Source of the DNA: Methanomassiliicoccales archaeon
GTDB lineage: Archaea; Thermoplasmatota; Thermoplasmata; SG8-5
NCBI GenBank assembly: GCA_030636255.1
Contig: DAOVXH010000001.1
Coordinates: 1 to 33,296 of the forward strand
Length of the DNA stretch: 33,296 bases
Direction: 5' to 3'
The translations under genes and the position numbers were made by a program. Positions 8,174-16,266 of the stretch are shown here, in pieces; within the stretch, counting starts at the first letter, position 1; every line of letters starts with the position of its first letter. Under the pieces are notes generated by a model that worked only from the letters and a program-made list of their open reading frames with translations, was not told the origin of the DNA and searched no databases.

Positions 8174-9888
8174 TGACTGTTAATCCATTGGAGATGTTCA
8201 AAAGCCGGGCAATCGAGCTGGTGAATAATGCACTGGCTAGCCTTGATTTAAATGTTGAACTTCCTCTGGAAATACCCCCCGAGAACATGGGAGATTATGC
8301 GTTTCCATGCTTCATGCTGTCCAAAGAGATGAAAAAATCACCTGCAGACATTGCAAAGCAATTAAGCCAGGAGATTCCCGAAGATTTGACATTTTCAAGA
8401 ATAGAGGCAAGAGGCCCATACATCAATTTCTACATTAACCCGGAGATGCTGGTTCAAATTACCATTGAATCAATCATGGACAAGAGGGAAGAATATGGAA
8501 TGTGGCCTCAAACAGATGTCAAAATCAACCTGGAACATACCAGCGCCAATCCAAACGGGCCGCTGCATGTTGGTCGTGCCAGGAACCCGATATTGGGAGA
8601 CACCATTGCCAGGATACTGAGAAAATGCGGCCATGATGTTATCACAGAATTCTATGTTGATGACATGGGCAAGCAGCAGGTTACACTTACCTGGGGCGTG
8701 GAAAATCTCACCAGGGAGGGTGAAATTCCAGAGAAAATGGACCATGCCATGGTATGGTATTACCAGGAAGCCACAAAACAGATGGAAGAAAATCCTGATG
8801 TGCTTGAGCAAATCAATCAGATTGTTGCCAAGTACGAGGAAAAGGATGAGGAAATTTCAGCCAGGGTGAAAGAAAATTGCAAAAAGGTACTCAGTGGCAT
8901 GACAACATCCCTCAGGCGTCTGGACATTCATTTTGACAACTTTGCATGGGAATCAAAGTACATATTCAATGGCAGTGTGGACACGGTTGTGGAAGACCTG
9001 AAGAACCATGAATTTACAGATTACGAGGATTCTGCACTTTATCTGGACCTGGAGAAGGTTGGCATCACAGGCCAGGAAAATAAGCTCTACCTGACAAGAA
9101 GCGACGGTTCCAGCCTCTACACTACCAGGGATATTGCATATCATTTGGACAAGCTGGCTAATTATGACCTGGCTATTGACATTCTTGGAGAAGACCATAA
9201 ATTAAAAGCAAAGGTAGTGCAGCTAGCTGTAGGACTTCTTGGCCATGAGAAAGAAAAGATAGAGCCATTATTTTATTCATTTGTATCACTGCCAGAGGGA
9301 AAAATGTCTACCCGCAAGGGCCGTGTTGTAACCCTTGACGACCTCATTGATGAATCTGTTGGCAGAGCAAGAGAGGAAGTTGAAAAAAGAAGACCAGAAC
9401 TTGCCCAGGAATTACGCAGAGGCATTGCAGAGGCTGTTGGAACCGGCGCAATCCGGTACAATATAATTCGAGTCCAGGCAGAAAAGCAAATAGTCTTCAA
9501 ATGGGAAGAGGCACTGAGCTTTGAAGGAAATTCTGCTCCATTTGTGCAATACTCCCATGCAAGGGCCAGCAGCATCCTGCGAAAGACCTCGGTCATGGGA
9601 GAATATGAATTAAAATTAATAAAACATCCATCGGAAATCCAGCTTGTCAAGGCATTGGCCAGCTTCCCGGCATTGATTAAAGAATGCGGAAAGAACATGG
9701 AATGCCATCCAATGGCTGGCTATGCATTTGAGCTTGCTTCATTATTCAATCAATTTTACAGGGACTGCCCGGTTCTCCAGGCAGAAGAAGATGTAATGAA
9801 TGCCAGGCTGGCCCTTGTTACGGTGAGTCGGTATGTTATGTCCAATGTGCTGGATACTCTGGGATTGATTGCGCCTGAGGAAATGTGA
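8173..9888 (+). CDS. argS: Arginyl-tRNA synthetase
   Basis: Class I aminoacyl-tRNA synthetase charging tRNA-Arg. The 571-residue protein is full length. An N-terminal additional domain (about 1-85) precedes the Rossmann core, with SANPNGPLHVGRARN carrying the HIGH-type HVGR at 132-135 and the KMSKS-equivalent KMSTRKG at 377-383. The C-terminal DALR anticodon-binding domain starts near 455, with the VQYSHARASSILRK segment just before it. KMSTRKG is the form usual in many archaeal ArgRS. The ATG overlaps the prf1 TGA by one base. The gene ends 48 bp before the convergent membrane-protein gene. Confidence 0.96.
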   Translation: MTVNPLEMFKSRAIELVNNALASLDLNVELPLEIPPENMGDYAFPCFMLSKEMKKSPADIAKQLSQEIPEDLTFSRIEARGPYINFYINPEMLVQITIESIMDKREEYGMWPQTDVKINLEHTSANPNGPLHVGRARNPILGDTIARILRKCGHDVITEFYVDDMGKQQVTLTWGVENLTREGEIPEKMDHAMVWYYQEATKQMEENPDVLEQINQIVAKYEEKDEEISARVKENCKKVLSGMTTSLRRLDIHFDNFAWESKYIFNGSVDTVVEDLKNHEFTDYEDSALYLDLEKVGITGQENKLYLTRSDGSSLYTTRDIAYHLDKLANYDLAIDILGEDHKLKAKVVQLAVGLLGHEKEKIEPLFYSFVSLPEGKMSTRKGRVVTLDDLIDESVGRAREEVEKRRPELAQELRRGIAEAVGTGAIRYNIIRVQAEKQIVFKWEEALSFEGNSAPFVQYSHARASSILRKTSVMGEYELKLIKHPSEIQLVKALASFPALIKECGKNMECHPMAGYAFELASLFNQFYRDCPVLQAEEDVMNARLALVTVSRYVMSNVLDTLGLIAPEEM

Positions 9889-9938
9889 GAACAATAAAGC
9901 AGAGCTTATATGTCCTCATTCTGAAACGGTTATTGTTC
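9889..9938. repeat. 9-bp inverted repeat between convergent argS and membrane protein genes
   Basis: GAACAATAA at 9889-9897 and TTATTGTTC at 9930-9938 are exact reverse complements flanking 32 nt. It lies just past the argS stop and reaches the stop of the opposite gene. A bidirectional 3'-end structure is possible, but the loop is long and there is no T-run, so the role is uncertain. Confidence 0.3.
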
Positions 9939-10485
9939 ACTCTTTCACAAAAGTCGTTCTGAGAGTTACTCCATTATTTGGCGTGAGAAAGCCAAGTGTA
10001 AGCGTGTCACCATCTATCTCATATTCGTATATTTGAGATTCTTCTGATAGGGTTTTATTGTTCCAGGTTATCTCGCCAGTGTCTGGATTGACTATTGGAT
10101 CCGGTATGGTTAAAATAGGATTATAATGATATGTAATTTCAATCTGATTATCATCTATGTATTCCCATGTCAAATCAACTCCAACGTCATAGATATCGGT
10201 ACTATTGCCAAGGGTGATTGTGCCGTCAGATTTAATCTCATAGTAATCACCTGTATCCGAGGTGTAAGTGTTATTAACACTACCATCCGGGTTCAATATC
10301 TCTGATTTTTCTACAATCCATTTCCCCTCCACACCAGGCCCTGACATGAGTATGAAGGCCATAATTAGAATAACAACAATTGTAATCGATACAATTCCAA
10401 TTATGATTCCATTTTTGCTCTTTGGCTTGGTCGGAGCTGGAGCATCTGGCACAGGTTCTGTTGAAATGTCTGTTTCATTGTTCAT
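9937..10485 (-). CDS. Membrane-anchored extracytoplasmic protein of unknown function
   Basis: I do not recognise the family. The 182-residue protein begins with an acidic, Pro/Ala-rich cytoplasmic segment ending in Lys-rich PTKPKSKNG. One strong transmembrane helix follows (about 26-48), then roughly 130 residues outside. The outer part is beta-rich, starts VEGKWIVEKSEILNPDGS and ends TLTLGFLTPNN-type, with regular strand lengths and several N-x-T sequons. This recalls small lipocalin-like beta-barrels (a GxW motif near the start, then alternating strands), but that is a guess from pattern only. The ATG at 10485 has AGGTGGAG just upstream and a TTATTTATTA TATA-like element near 10522-10533, so it probably has its own promoter. 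Confidence 0.75.
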   Translation of the reverse strand: MNNETDISTEPVPDAPAPTKPKSKNGIIIGIVSITIVVILIMAFILMSGPGVEGKWIVEKSEILNPDGSVNNTYTSDTGDYYEIKSDGTITLGNSTDIYDVGVDLTWEYIDDNQIEITYHYNPILTIPDPIVNPDTGEITWNNKTLSEESQIYEYEIDGDTLTLGFLTPNNGVTLRTTFVKE

Positions 10486-10542
10486 AATTCTCCACCTATG
10501 GCCATGTGAATGCGCAAGTTCTAATAAATAACTTGGGTTTTC

Positions 10543-11277
10543 TCATTTCACCCTGAAAAAACTTCTTGGCAAACGTTTTCCAATGCCCAGGAGCAAAACC
10601 CAGCGTGGTGGAAATTTGATTTTCATATGGCCTTTCAAAACCTTTTTTACAATATATTTTGCTGCTTTTTCTGGCTTCCAGGCACTTGGTATGGGTTTGT
10701 CTGTTTTCAGCATGGGGGTGTCCACCGGTCCCGGATAAATTAATGCGAATCTAATATTGTTCTTGTAATGCATGGCATCCAGGGATTCAAATGTATAGTT
10801 AAGTGCGGCTTTGCTGGAACCGTAGGCGGCAGAACCTGGCAGGGCAATAAATGACTGGAAAGATGAAGTTCCAACAAATGTTCCACCGCCATTTTTCTTC
10901 AATACTGGAACCCACTGGTCAATCCAGTTTATAACTCCGAAATAATTGGTTTCAAAAGTGCGTCTATGAAGTTCCAGGTTAAAATTTTCCTCTTCTTCAT
11001 CTCCGTCACCAGCATTCAGGTAAAACAATGATGGAAAAATGTTACTGGCTATTAGTTCTTTGGATGTGTTTTTTACTGAATCAAAATCGCTGACATCACA
11101 GACTTTGGGTATGAGTTTGTCCTGGCCCAAGGATTTAGCCAGGTTGTTTAATTCGTCACCACGGCGGGCAATGGCTATAACCTTCCAACCCCTGCCAACC
11201 ATCTCACAGGCTATGTGCTTTCCAATTCCAGAAGATGCTCCGGTCACAAGGCAATATTTGGGTATAGCCATATACAT
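10543..11277 (-). CDS. Short-chain dehydrogenase/reductase (SDR)
   Basis: NAD(P)-dependent oxidoreductase of the classical SDR family, 244 residues. The dinucleotide motif TGASSGIG is at about 13-20, NAG at the end of beta-4 near 88-90, the catalytic Ser in GTSSFQ and the catalytic YGSSK (Tyr-x3-Lys) near 151-155, and PG near 182. An Arg in IARRG after beta-2 suggests NADP preference. The C-terminus (PPRWVLLLGIGKRLPRSFFR) is hydrophobic and basic and may touch the membrane. The substrate cannot be told. ATG 11277 is used here; ATG 11271 (MAIPKY) is equally plausible. No clear ribosome binding site. It ends 57 bp before the neighbouring membrane protein. Confidence 0.88.
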   Translation of the reverse strand: MYMAIPKYCLVTGASSGIGKHIACEMVGRGWKVIAIARRGDELNNLAKSLGQDKLIPKVCDVSDFDSVKNTSKELIASNIFPSLFYLNAGDGDEEEENFNLELHRRTFETNYFGVINWIDQWVPVLKKNGGGTFVGTSSFQSFIALPGSAAYGSSKAALNYTFESLDAMHYKNNIRFALIYPGPVDTPMLKTDKPIPSAWKPEKAAKYIVKKVLKGHMKIKFPPRWVLLLGIGKRLPRSFFRVK

Positions 11278-11299
11278 TGGGAACAGGGCACATCCTTAA

Positions 11300-12004
11300 C
11301 TATTTTTTGCTAATTACAGGGGGAGGCGGTGGCGGAGTGGGCATATCAGAGTTTAATCCATCTGGGAACAGTATTGGATAAATATCCCTGGAAAGCATCT
11401 CCATGTCCTTTCTGTACTTCAGGTAGCTTAGGAATATCAATAAGATTCCGATGATTGTCTGAAATCCAGATAAAATCAGAACTTCTGGTTCGTAAAGGGT
11501 GTTAATGAACGTGATACCAAGCAGCAACAGTATGATACCAATGATTATTATTGAGCCATAATATATCTGAAATATTTCCACAAGAGAGCGTTTCATCAGA
11601 GTGCTTCCCTCGGATAATTTGCTCTGAAAATCAATATACAATTGCATACGATTCCACCAGCTTTTCTTTCCCAGGGTGGTGTAGATGTATAGATAGACAA
11701 TCAGCAACAATGCCATGGCAATGGAAAGGTTCAGTGCACCACGGACAAGGTTTTGTGTGCTGTTGTAGGACTCAAATGATAAATACAGCTGGAAAACACC
11801 AATGGCAACAAGAATTCCAGATACCCCACAGATAGCACCCACTATTAGTTTCATGATGTTCAGGATAGACCTCTTGGACACTGCATCCACTCCTGGCATG
11901 TTCTTCATGGGATAACGGTATATTCTACAAGCATGACAGTACCAGTTGTTCATTTCTGAGTAATAAATCATTTCCTTGTGACACTTTGGGCAGCTCTCGG
12001 ACAT
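11300..12004 (-). CDS. Zinc-ribbon multi-pass membrane protein with polyproline tail
   Basis: The family is not recognised. From the ATG at 12004 the protein has 234 residues. An N-terminal zinc ribbon (CPKC ... CHAC) comes first, followed by four hydrophobic segments (roughly NIMKLIVGAICGVSGILVAIGV, ALNLSIAMALLLIVYLYIYTT, YYGSIIIIGIILLLLGITF and ILSGFQTIIGILLIFLSYL). It ends in a cytoplasmic-looking tail with seven consecutive prolines. The start at 12004 is preferred over the ATG at 12022 because GGAGAG at 12011-12016 lies six bases upstream of it. Similar zinc-ribbon membrane proteins are common and mostly uncharacterised in this group of archaea. The proline run may bind a partner protein; that is inference. 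Confidence 0.75.
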   Translation of the reverse strand: MSESCPKCHKEMIYYSEMNNWYCHACRIYRYPMKNMPGVDAVSKRSILNIMKLIVGAICGVSGILVAIGVFQLYLSFESYNSTQNLVRGALNLSIAMALLLIVYLYIYTTLGKKSWWNRMQLYIDFQSKLSEGSTLMKRSLVEIFQIYYGSIIIIGIILLLLGITFINTLYEPEVLILSGFQTIIGILLIFLSYLKYRKDMEMLSRDIYPILFPDGLNSDMPTPPPPPPVISKK

Positions 12005-12056
12005 ATTGCACTCTCCAAGCATATAATATGTTAAGATGATAAAATATTATGTATGA

Positions 12057-12521
12057 TTACAATATCAATTCATAGAATTTAATATCCTGGCCCCAGTAAT
12101 GTTCCTTGAAAAAACCAACTTCCTTGAACCCCATTGAGAGGTATAATTTAACTGCTTTTTCCAGTGCCGGGGTTGTGTCCAGCCAGACCTTGTTTGCGCC
12201 TCTTTCTTTTGCCAAATCTATAATAAACTGGGTGAGGGCTTTTCCAATGCCTTTTTTCTGGTAATCAGGATGCACAACCATCCTGTCCAGATGACATGTT
12301 CCGTGAGGGAACTGGCACCGAACAATGCCAATTATTTTGTTTTCTTCTCTGATAACAAAATAATCATTATTCTCCATATTAGTTGCAACCTGGCCAGCAT
12401 CTGGAATTCTATTGTCCATGAGGTCTGCTGGAAAATTTTCTCGATAGGGCGTCCATACGGTATTGTATAATTCTGAAATCTCCTGGGCATCCAGTTTTGT
12501 GGCTGGCTCTATTTCGCTCAT
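12057..12521 (-). CDS. GNAT-family N-acetyltransferase
   Basis: Acetyl-CoA-dependent N-acetyltransferase fold. From ATG 12521 it has 154 residues. The acetyl-CoA motif A is clear as LDRMVVHPDYQKKGIGKAL (Q-x-x-G-x-G type), followed by the motif B segment KLYLSMGFKEVGFF near the C-terminus. The frame is open to a TTG at 12566 that overlaps the stop of the upstream methyltransferase. I prefer the ATG (MSEIEPATKLD) because the family normally begins a few residues before this point. Neither start has a good ribosome binding site. The substrate (small molecule or protein N-terminus) cannot be inferred. It is 41 bp downstream of the methyltransferase and probably in the same transcript. Confidence 0.85.
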   Translation of the reverse strand: MSEIEPATKLDAQEISELYNTVWTPYRENFPADLMDNRIPDAGQVATNMENNDYFVIREENKIIGIVRCQFPHGTCHLDRMVVHPDYQKKGIGKALTQFIIDLAKERGANKVWLDTTPALEKAVKLYLSMGFKEVGFFKEHYWGQDIKFYELIL

Positions 12522-12562
12522 TGTTACAGGAATGAATTGGGAATTAATATGATTTCCGCCAT

Positions 12563-13204
12563 TCAAAAATCAGCAATTATCACACCAACAAGTGGATGAA
12601 CTTTTTCAATCTGACATTTTGCTCCAAGCTTTTCCAGATTATCAATTAATAATTCCACAGGGGCTGGAAAGTCAGTTTCTCCGCCATCATAGCCAGCCTT
12701 GTCAAAATCAGCAGTATGATTTTTCGGATTCTCAAAGAACATTAGGTCTCCAAGTACAAGTCTTCCCTGGTTCTGCAAAATTTCTGCCAGGTTTTTTATA
12801 GCAGCAGGTTTCATTTTATCAGGAAGATGATGCAAAGAATAGGTAGCCAGTATCTTTGTTATACCCTGTGAGGTAATATCCAGTTCTTCGGAAGGATTCT
12901 CAAATGAGCCCATTGCAAATGTAATATTTTTCAATGCCAGTTCTGAAGCCCTGGCCCTTGCGGTTTCCAGGCTTATCTGGCTTATGTCCATTCCAATTAC
13001 CCGAGAACAATATTTTGCAGCCTTGATGGCATTGTTTCCGTTTCCAGTTCCAATGTCCAGAAGAATATCTGTGGGAGATAATTCCAGACTATCAAGAGAT
13101 AATTGACTCACCCTGTCATGAATTGGGTCGCTGGCCCTGGCTGGACTATTCCAATTCTTCTCATCAAACATTTTGGCGACATTTTCCCGGTCATACTCTT
13201 GCAT
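12563..13204 (-). CDS. Class I SAM-dependent methyltransferase
   Basis: S-adenosylmethionine-dependent methyltransferase, 213 residues from ATG 13204. Motif I is LLDIGTGNGN, followed by IGMDIS (acidic end of beta-2), AMGSFENP (motif II region) and the LHHLPD segment after motif IV. The substrate is unknown. The LHHL pattern and the N-terminal AKMFDEKNWN-type region resemble UbiE/ArsM-like small-molecule enzymes. The frame extends to 13285 inside the preceding gene, but the ATG at 13204 sits 19 bp after that gene's stop and starts the recognisable domain. No Shine-Dalgarno is evident. It looks like part of the operon descending from 18.5 kb. Confidence 0.88.
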   Translation of the reverse strand: MQEYDRENVAKMFDEKNWNSPARASDPIHDRVSQLSLDSLELSPTDILLDIGTGNGNNAIKAAKYCSRVIGMDISQISLETARARASELALKNITFAMGSFENPSEELDITSQGITKILATYSLHHLPDKMKPAAIKNLAEILQNQGRLVLGDLMFFENPKNHTADFDKAGYDGGETDFPAPVELLIDNLEKLGAKCQIEKVHPLVGVIIADF

Positions 13205-13223
13205 ATTCAAAGGGTATTCAGCA

Positions 13224-16200
13224 TCAATCCTTGAACTTTTCCATATTATGATTGTACTGGGCTTCAGACAGACGACCTTCATCAAATGCTTTTTGAATTC
13301 TCACCCTGGCTGCTTCTTTATCAATTCCCGGGGAAGATTCTTGAACTGGCTCTGCTGGTTCCTTCATGGGTTTTTCTTCTTCTGGCAATTCATCCTTCTT
13401 CTTGGGTTTACCGGGCTTTTCCCTGCTGGTCAATACAATCACAAGTGCTGCAATAGCAATTCCAGATAACAGTACCACGTCAATCCATTTTGGTCGAGTG
13501 TCAGTTTCTATTTCAGAGGTATGGCCGCCGTCATCAACTGGACTCAGTTCAATCTCATAAAATTCTGTGATATTTTCATTACCATATACATCTGTAGCTA
13601 TTATTCTGTAATGGAAGTCTGTGTGGTCCAGTCCCACAGGGTATGCCTCTGCGGTGTAGGTATTGCCATCAGTATTGTTCATGTCAATGATGAAGTATGG
13701 AGAACAGGCCTGGGGCGTGCATGAAAAGTATGACATCTGTACTGATTCTATTTCACTGGTATCGCCCACCATAATCTCGATGCTTATCTGCTGGTCTGCA
13801 TCTGGGTGGTCTGGAGCATATGTTGGATTGATTATCTGCGGTGGCGCAATGTCATCCTTTACATCGACCTCAACAGTGGAATATGTTTGTATTGTAAGGT
13901 CAGAAACATCAATGGCATGAACCTTGAATTTGTCTGTCTGGCCGTTCCATGTGATGTTTCCGGTAACTGCCAGGTCGAAGCTTGTGCTGGACTCTGCAGG
14001 AATGGAAAGCGAGATCTGGGAAAACTCTGTGTCCCAGTTTGATGGGGCATCCACAGAAAGATTGACTGTAACCTGGAAATACATGTAATTGTGAAGAGTG
14101 AATTCAAATTCTGCCGTGCTATTTGGCAATGCGGATTTTTCTGGTTCCTGGGCAATCATGTAAAGCTCATCTTCACCTTCTGGAACAATCATGAAACTGT
14201 TTACCTGAACACCATTCTGCCAGGCAACTACTACTAGGCCAATATTTCCAAGCCGTAAATCATTGAACTGAACTGCTGAGGTATTGGTCCATGAGCTTTC
14301 AATATCAAGTGTCTCGCCTGCTGGAACAGTGTATGTGTCGTTTACAAGGATGTCAATAAAAGCGTTTGGTATCGGATGGCCCTGATAATTAAGCCAGCGT
14401 GATGATTTCTCCACAAGGAATGCTTCCACAAGAATTGTTTCATCAGAATCTCCGTGATTGCCAATTGATACAACTGTGCCCAGTATTCTTGAAAGGTCAG
14501 TAAACTGGCCTCCGAATGTCAAATTCAAATCTGCCATACTTGTTGATTTAATTTCTGTCAGGTATTCATTGTATGCTGATGAAGCACTGGATGCGCCAAT
14601 TATCTCCCCTGGACCCCCGGCAAACACTGCCCAGGGGTGACCAATATCACCATCTATATTCAGCTTATTCGCCAGAGTCTCCTCTCTGTAAGACGCATAC
14701 TGGCCAGATAGGCCCGGAGCATCTGTTACAAAGGTTGCAAAAGAAGTTTCTCCCTCCTTTTCAAGATCTACAAGGGCATCCTCACTCTTATTGCAATTGA
14801 CACATCCCAGATCAACATAAAGTTCAGTGAACACTAGCTTGTCTGATGGCACAATTGGACCTATTGGGCTGTCAGTTATAACATGCCTAGCTAATGCATC
14901 TGCAAGTGATGTGTTAAGGTTCTCTCGCTTGCTGGCTCCCTGGTCTGCCGATGAACCATACTGGGTATTGTAGATTATTTCCGGTTCAGTACCGTTCATT
15001 TCCACGATTATGGTTGTGAACATTGGCACTCCAAATCGTGAGTCAGGGGAACCAGCAAAGTCATAGACATCGTAACTTGCGTCTTCCTCTGCTGTTGCAT
15101 GGTCCAGGTTGATGTGGACGAACTCAATTTCATTGCCATATTCCTCTTCCAGAATGGCAATATGCGGCTCCATCTCATCGCAACCTGAACACACATCAGT
15201 ACGATAATGCAAGAATACTGGTTGGGTTGGAAGGACTTCTGTTACTAAGGTAGGTTGCGTCCCTTCAGAAGAGCGCCATTCATTCACAACATTTGGGTCA
15301 AGGGCCAGACAGCCAAGGCAAGGTATGGCGTTTATCTCGTCAGTTCGGTCATATCCGCCCATCATGACTCCGGCAGTAAGCATTGACGCGCTTCCAAGAA
15401 GGAGAACTATCCAGATAACTGCCATTTTATTGTTCTTGAAAGGCATTATTCCTAATTTTAATGAGCCAAATTTACAGCTGGTAACACATCTGCCGCAGAG
15501 AATGCACTCCATGTCCTCTTTTGTGCCTACCTGCTTGATATCCATTGGACATGTAGCATCACAGACATTGCAACTCTTGCATGTGTCTTCATTGCGCCGC
15601 ACCCCAATGGCAGAGACCTTGTTCCAGGGAGCCAGGTATGCTCCAATAGGGCAGAGATACTTGCACCAGCCTCTTGTTACCAGAATAATTAGAATAGTGA
15701 AAAGAATCATTGATGTAAGCTTCACAGGGAAGCCGCTTCCAAACAGCCATTCGCTTGAATAAAATGTCAGGGTGGGAAGTGTGCCGGTTATTCCCCCAAT
15801 GGGGCATAATGCCGTGTAAAACAGCTCCTGAGAGAGAAATGCAGTGACAGGTACAGCCAGGAGCATTAGAAACTTCATGTGTTTCCATTTTGGATTCACA
15901 TTTGGTTTGAGCTTATTATCCACTTTTTTACTTATACCCAGTTTTCTTGATAAGTCCTGAAGTGCACCAATTGGACATGCCCAGCCACAGAACGCCCTGC
16001 CAAAAAGTACACCCATGAGGGACAGGAATCCAAAAAGGTAAAGCAGCATTGAGAGGCCTACCATGAAGGTTATCTGGATATCAATGAACCCATGCTCCAT
16101 TATGCCAAGAGGGCAAGAACCAACATCCCAGGGGCATGAATAGCAGAAGAAATAGGGATAGATGAGACCAGTGGTGGTTATGCCTGCCAGGCCCAGCAAG

Positions 16201-16253
16201 GTAATTGCCAGAAATGCAATCTGGGTTGTCCTTCTCAGTGTGGGGATTTTCAA
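13224..16253 (-). CDS. NapH-type membrane Fe-S protein fused to extracytoplasmic thioredoxin-like domains
   Basis: Predicted to carry electrons from the cytoplasm through a polyferredoxin-like membrane module to thiols outside the cell. Numbering is from TTG 16253 (1009 residues). Five N-terminal helices enclose NapH/YccM-like motifs: CYSCP at 37-41, FCGWACPIGA with C89/C93 and CKYLCPIGA with C197/C201. Two 4Fe-4S ferredoxin motifs follow, CKSCNVCDATCP (225-236) and CILCGRCVTSC (250-260). After the fifth helix come CLGC (312-315), a thioredoxin-like region with CSGC (355-358) and a second with CVNC (484-487). Then come Ig-like domains including CTPQAC (845-850), a C-terminal helix (about 924-944) and a SHOCT-like cytoplasmic tail. 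The TTG has GAGG seven bases upstream and lies 13 bp after the preceding stop. A TTG at 16307 overlapping that gene is the alternative. Domains are seen; the function is inferred. Confidence 0.88.
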   Translation of the reverse strand: MKIPTLRRTTQIAFLAITLLGLAGITTTGLIYPYFFCYSCPWDVGSCPLGIMEHGFIDIQITFMVGLSMLLYLFGFLSLMGVLFGRAFCGWACPIGALQDLSRKLGISKKVDNKLKPNVNPKWKHMKFLMLLAVPVTAFLSQELFYTALCPIGGITGTLPTLTFYSSEWLFGSGFPVKLTSMILFTILIILVTRGWCKYLCPIGAYLAPWNKVSAIGVRRNEDTCKSCNVCDATCPMDIKQVGTKEDMECILCGRCVTSCKFGSLKLGIMPFKNNKMAVIWIVLLLGSASMLTAGVMMGGYDRTDEINAIPCLGCLALDPNVVNEWRSSEGTQPTLVTEVLPTQPVFLHYRTDVCSGCDEMEPHIAILEEEYGNEIEFVHINLDHATAEEDASYDVYDFAGSPDSRFGVPMFTTIIVEMNGTEPEIIYNTQYGSSADQGASKRENLNTSLADALARHVITDSPIGPIVPSDKLVFTELYVDLGCVNCNKSEDALVDLEKEGETSFATFVTDAPGLSGQYASYREETLANKLNIDGDIGHPWAVFAGGPGEIIGASSASSAYNEYLTEIKSTSMADLNLTFGGQFTDLSRILGTVVSIGNHGDSDETILVEAFLVEKSSRWLNYQGHPIPNAFIDILVNDTYTVPAGETLDIESSWTNTSAVQFNDLRLGNIGLVVVAWQNGVQVNSFMIVPEGEDELYMIAQEPEKSALPNSTAEFEFTLHNYMYFQVTVNLSVDAPSNWDTEFSQISLSIPAESSTSFDLAVTGNITWNGQTDKFKVHAIDVSDLTIQTYSTVEVDVKDDIAPPQIINPTYAPDHPDADQQISIEIMVGDTSEIESVQMSYFSCTPQACSPYFIIDMNNTDGNTYTAEAYPVGLDHTDFHYRIIATDVYGNENITEFYEIELSPVDDGGHTSEIETDTRPKWIDVVLLSGIAIAALVIVLTSREKPGKPKKKDELPEEEKPMKEPAEPVQESSPGIDKEAARVRIQKAFDEGRLSEAQYNHNMEKFKD

Positions 16254-16266
16254 TTCAAGGCCTCGC

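Noticed and set aside
12522..12566. TTG start of the GNAT gene overlapping the methyltransferase stop
   Set aside because: Coupled overlap is possible, but the extra 15 residues precede the usual family start and no ribosome binding site supports it.
15325..15762. A 145-residue plus-strand open frame inside the Fe-S/thioredoxin gene
   Set aside because: It lies entirely antisense to ferredoxin motifs of a clear gene and has no recognisable domain or start signal.
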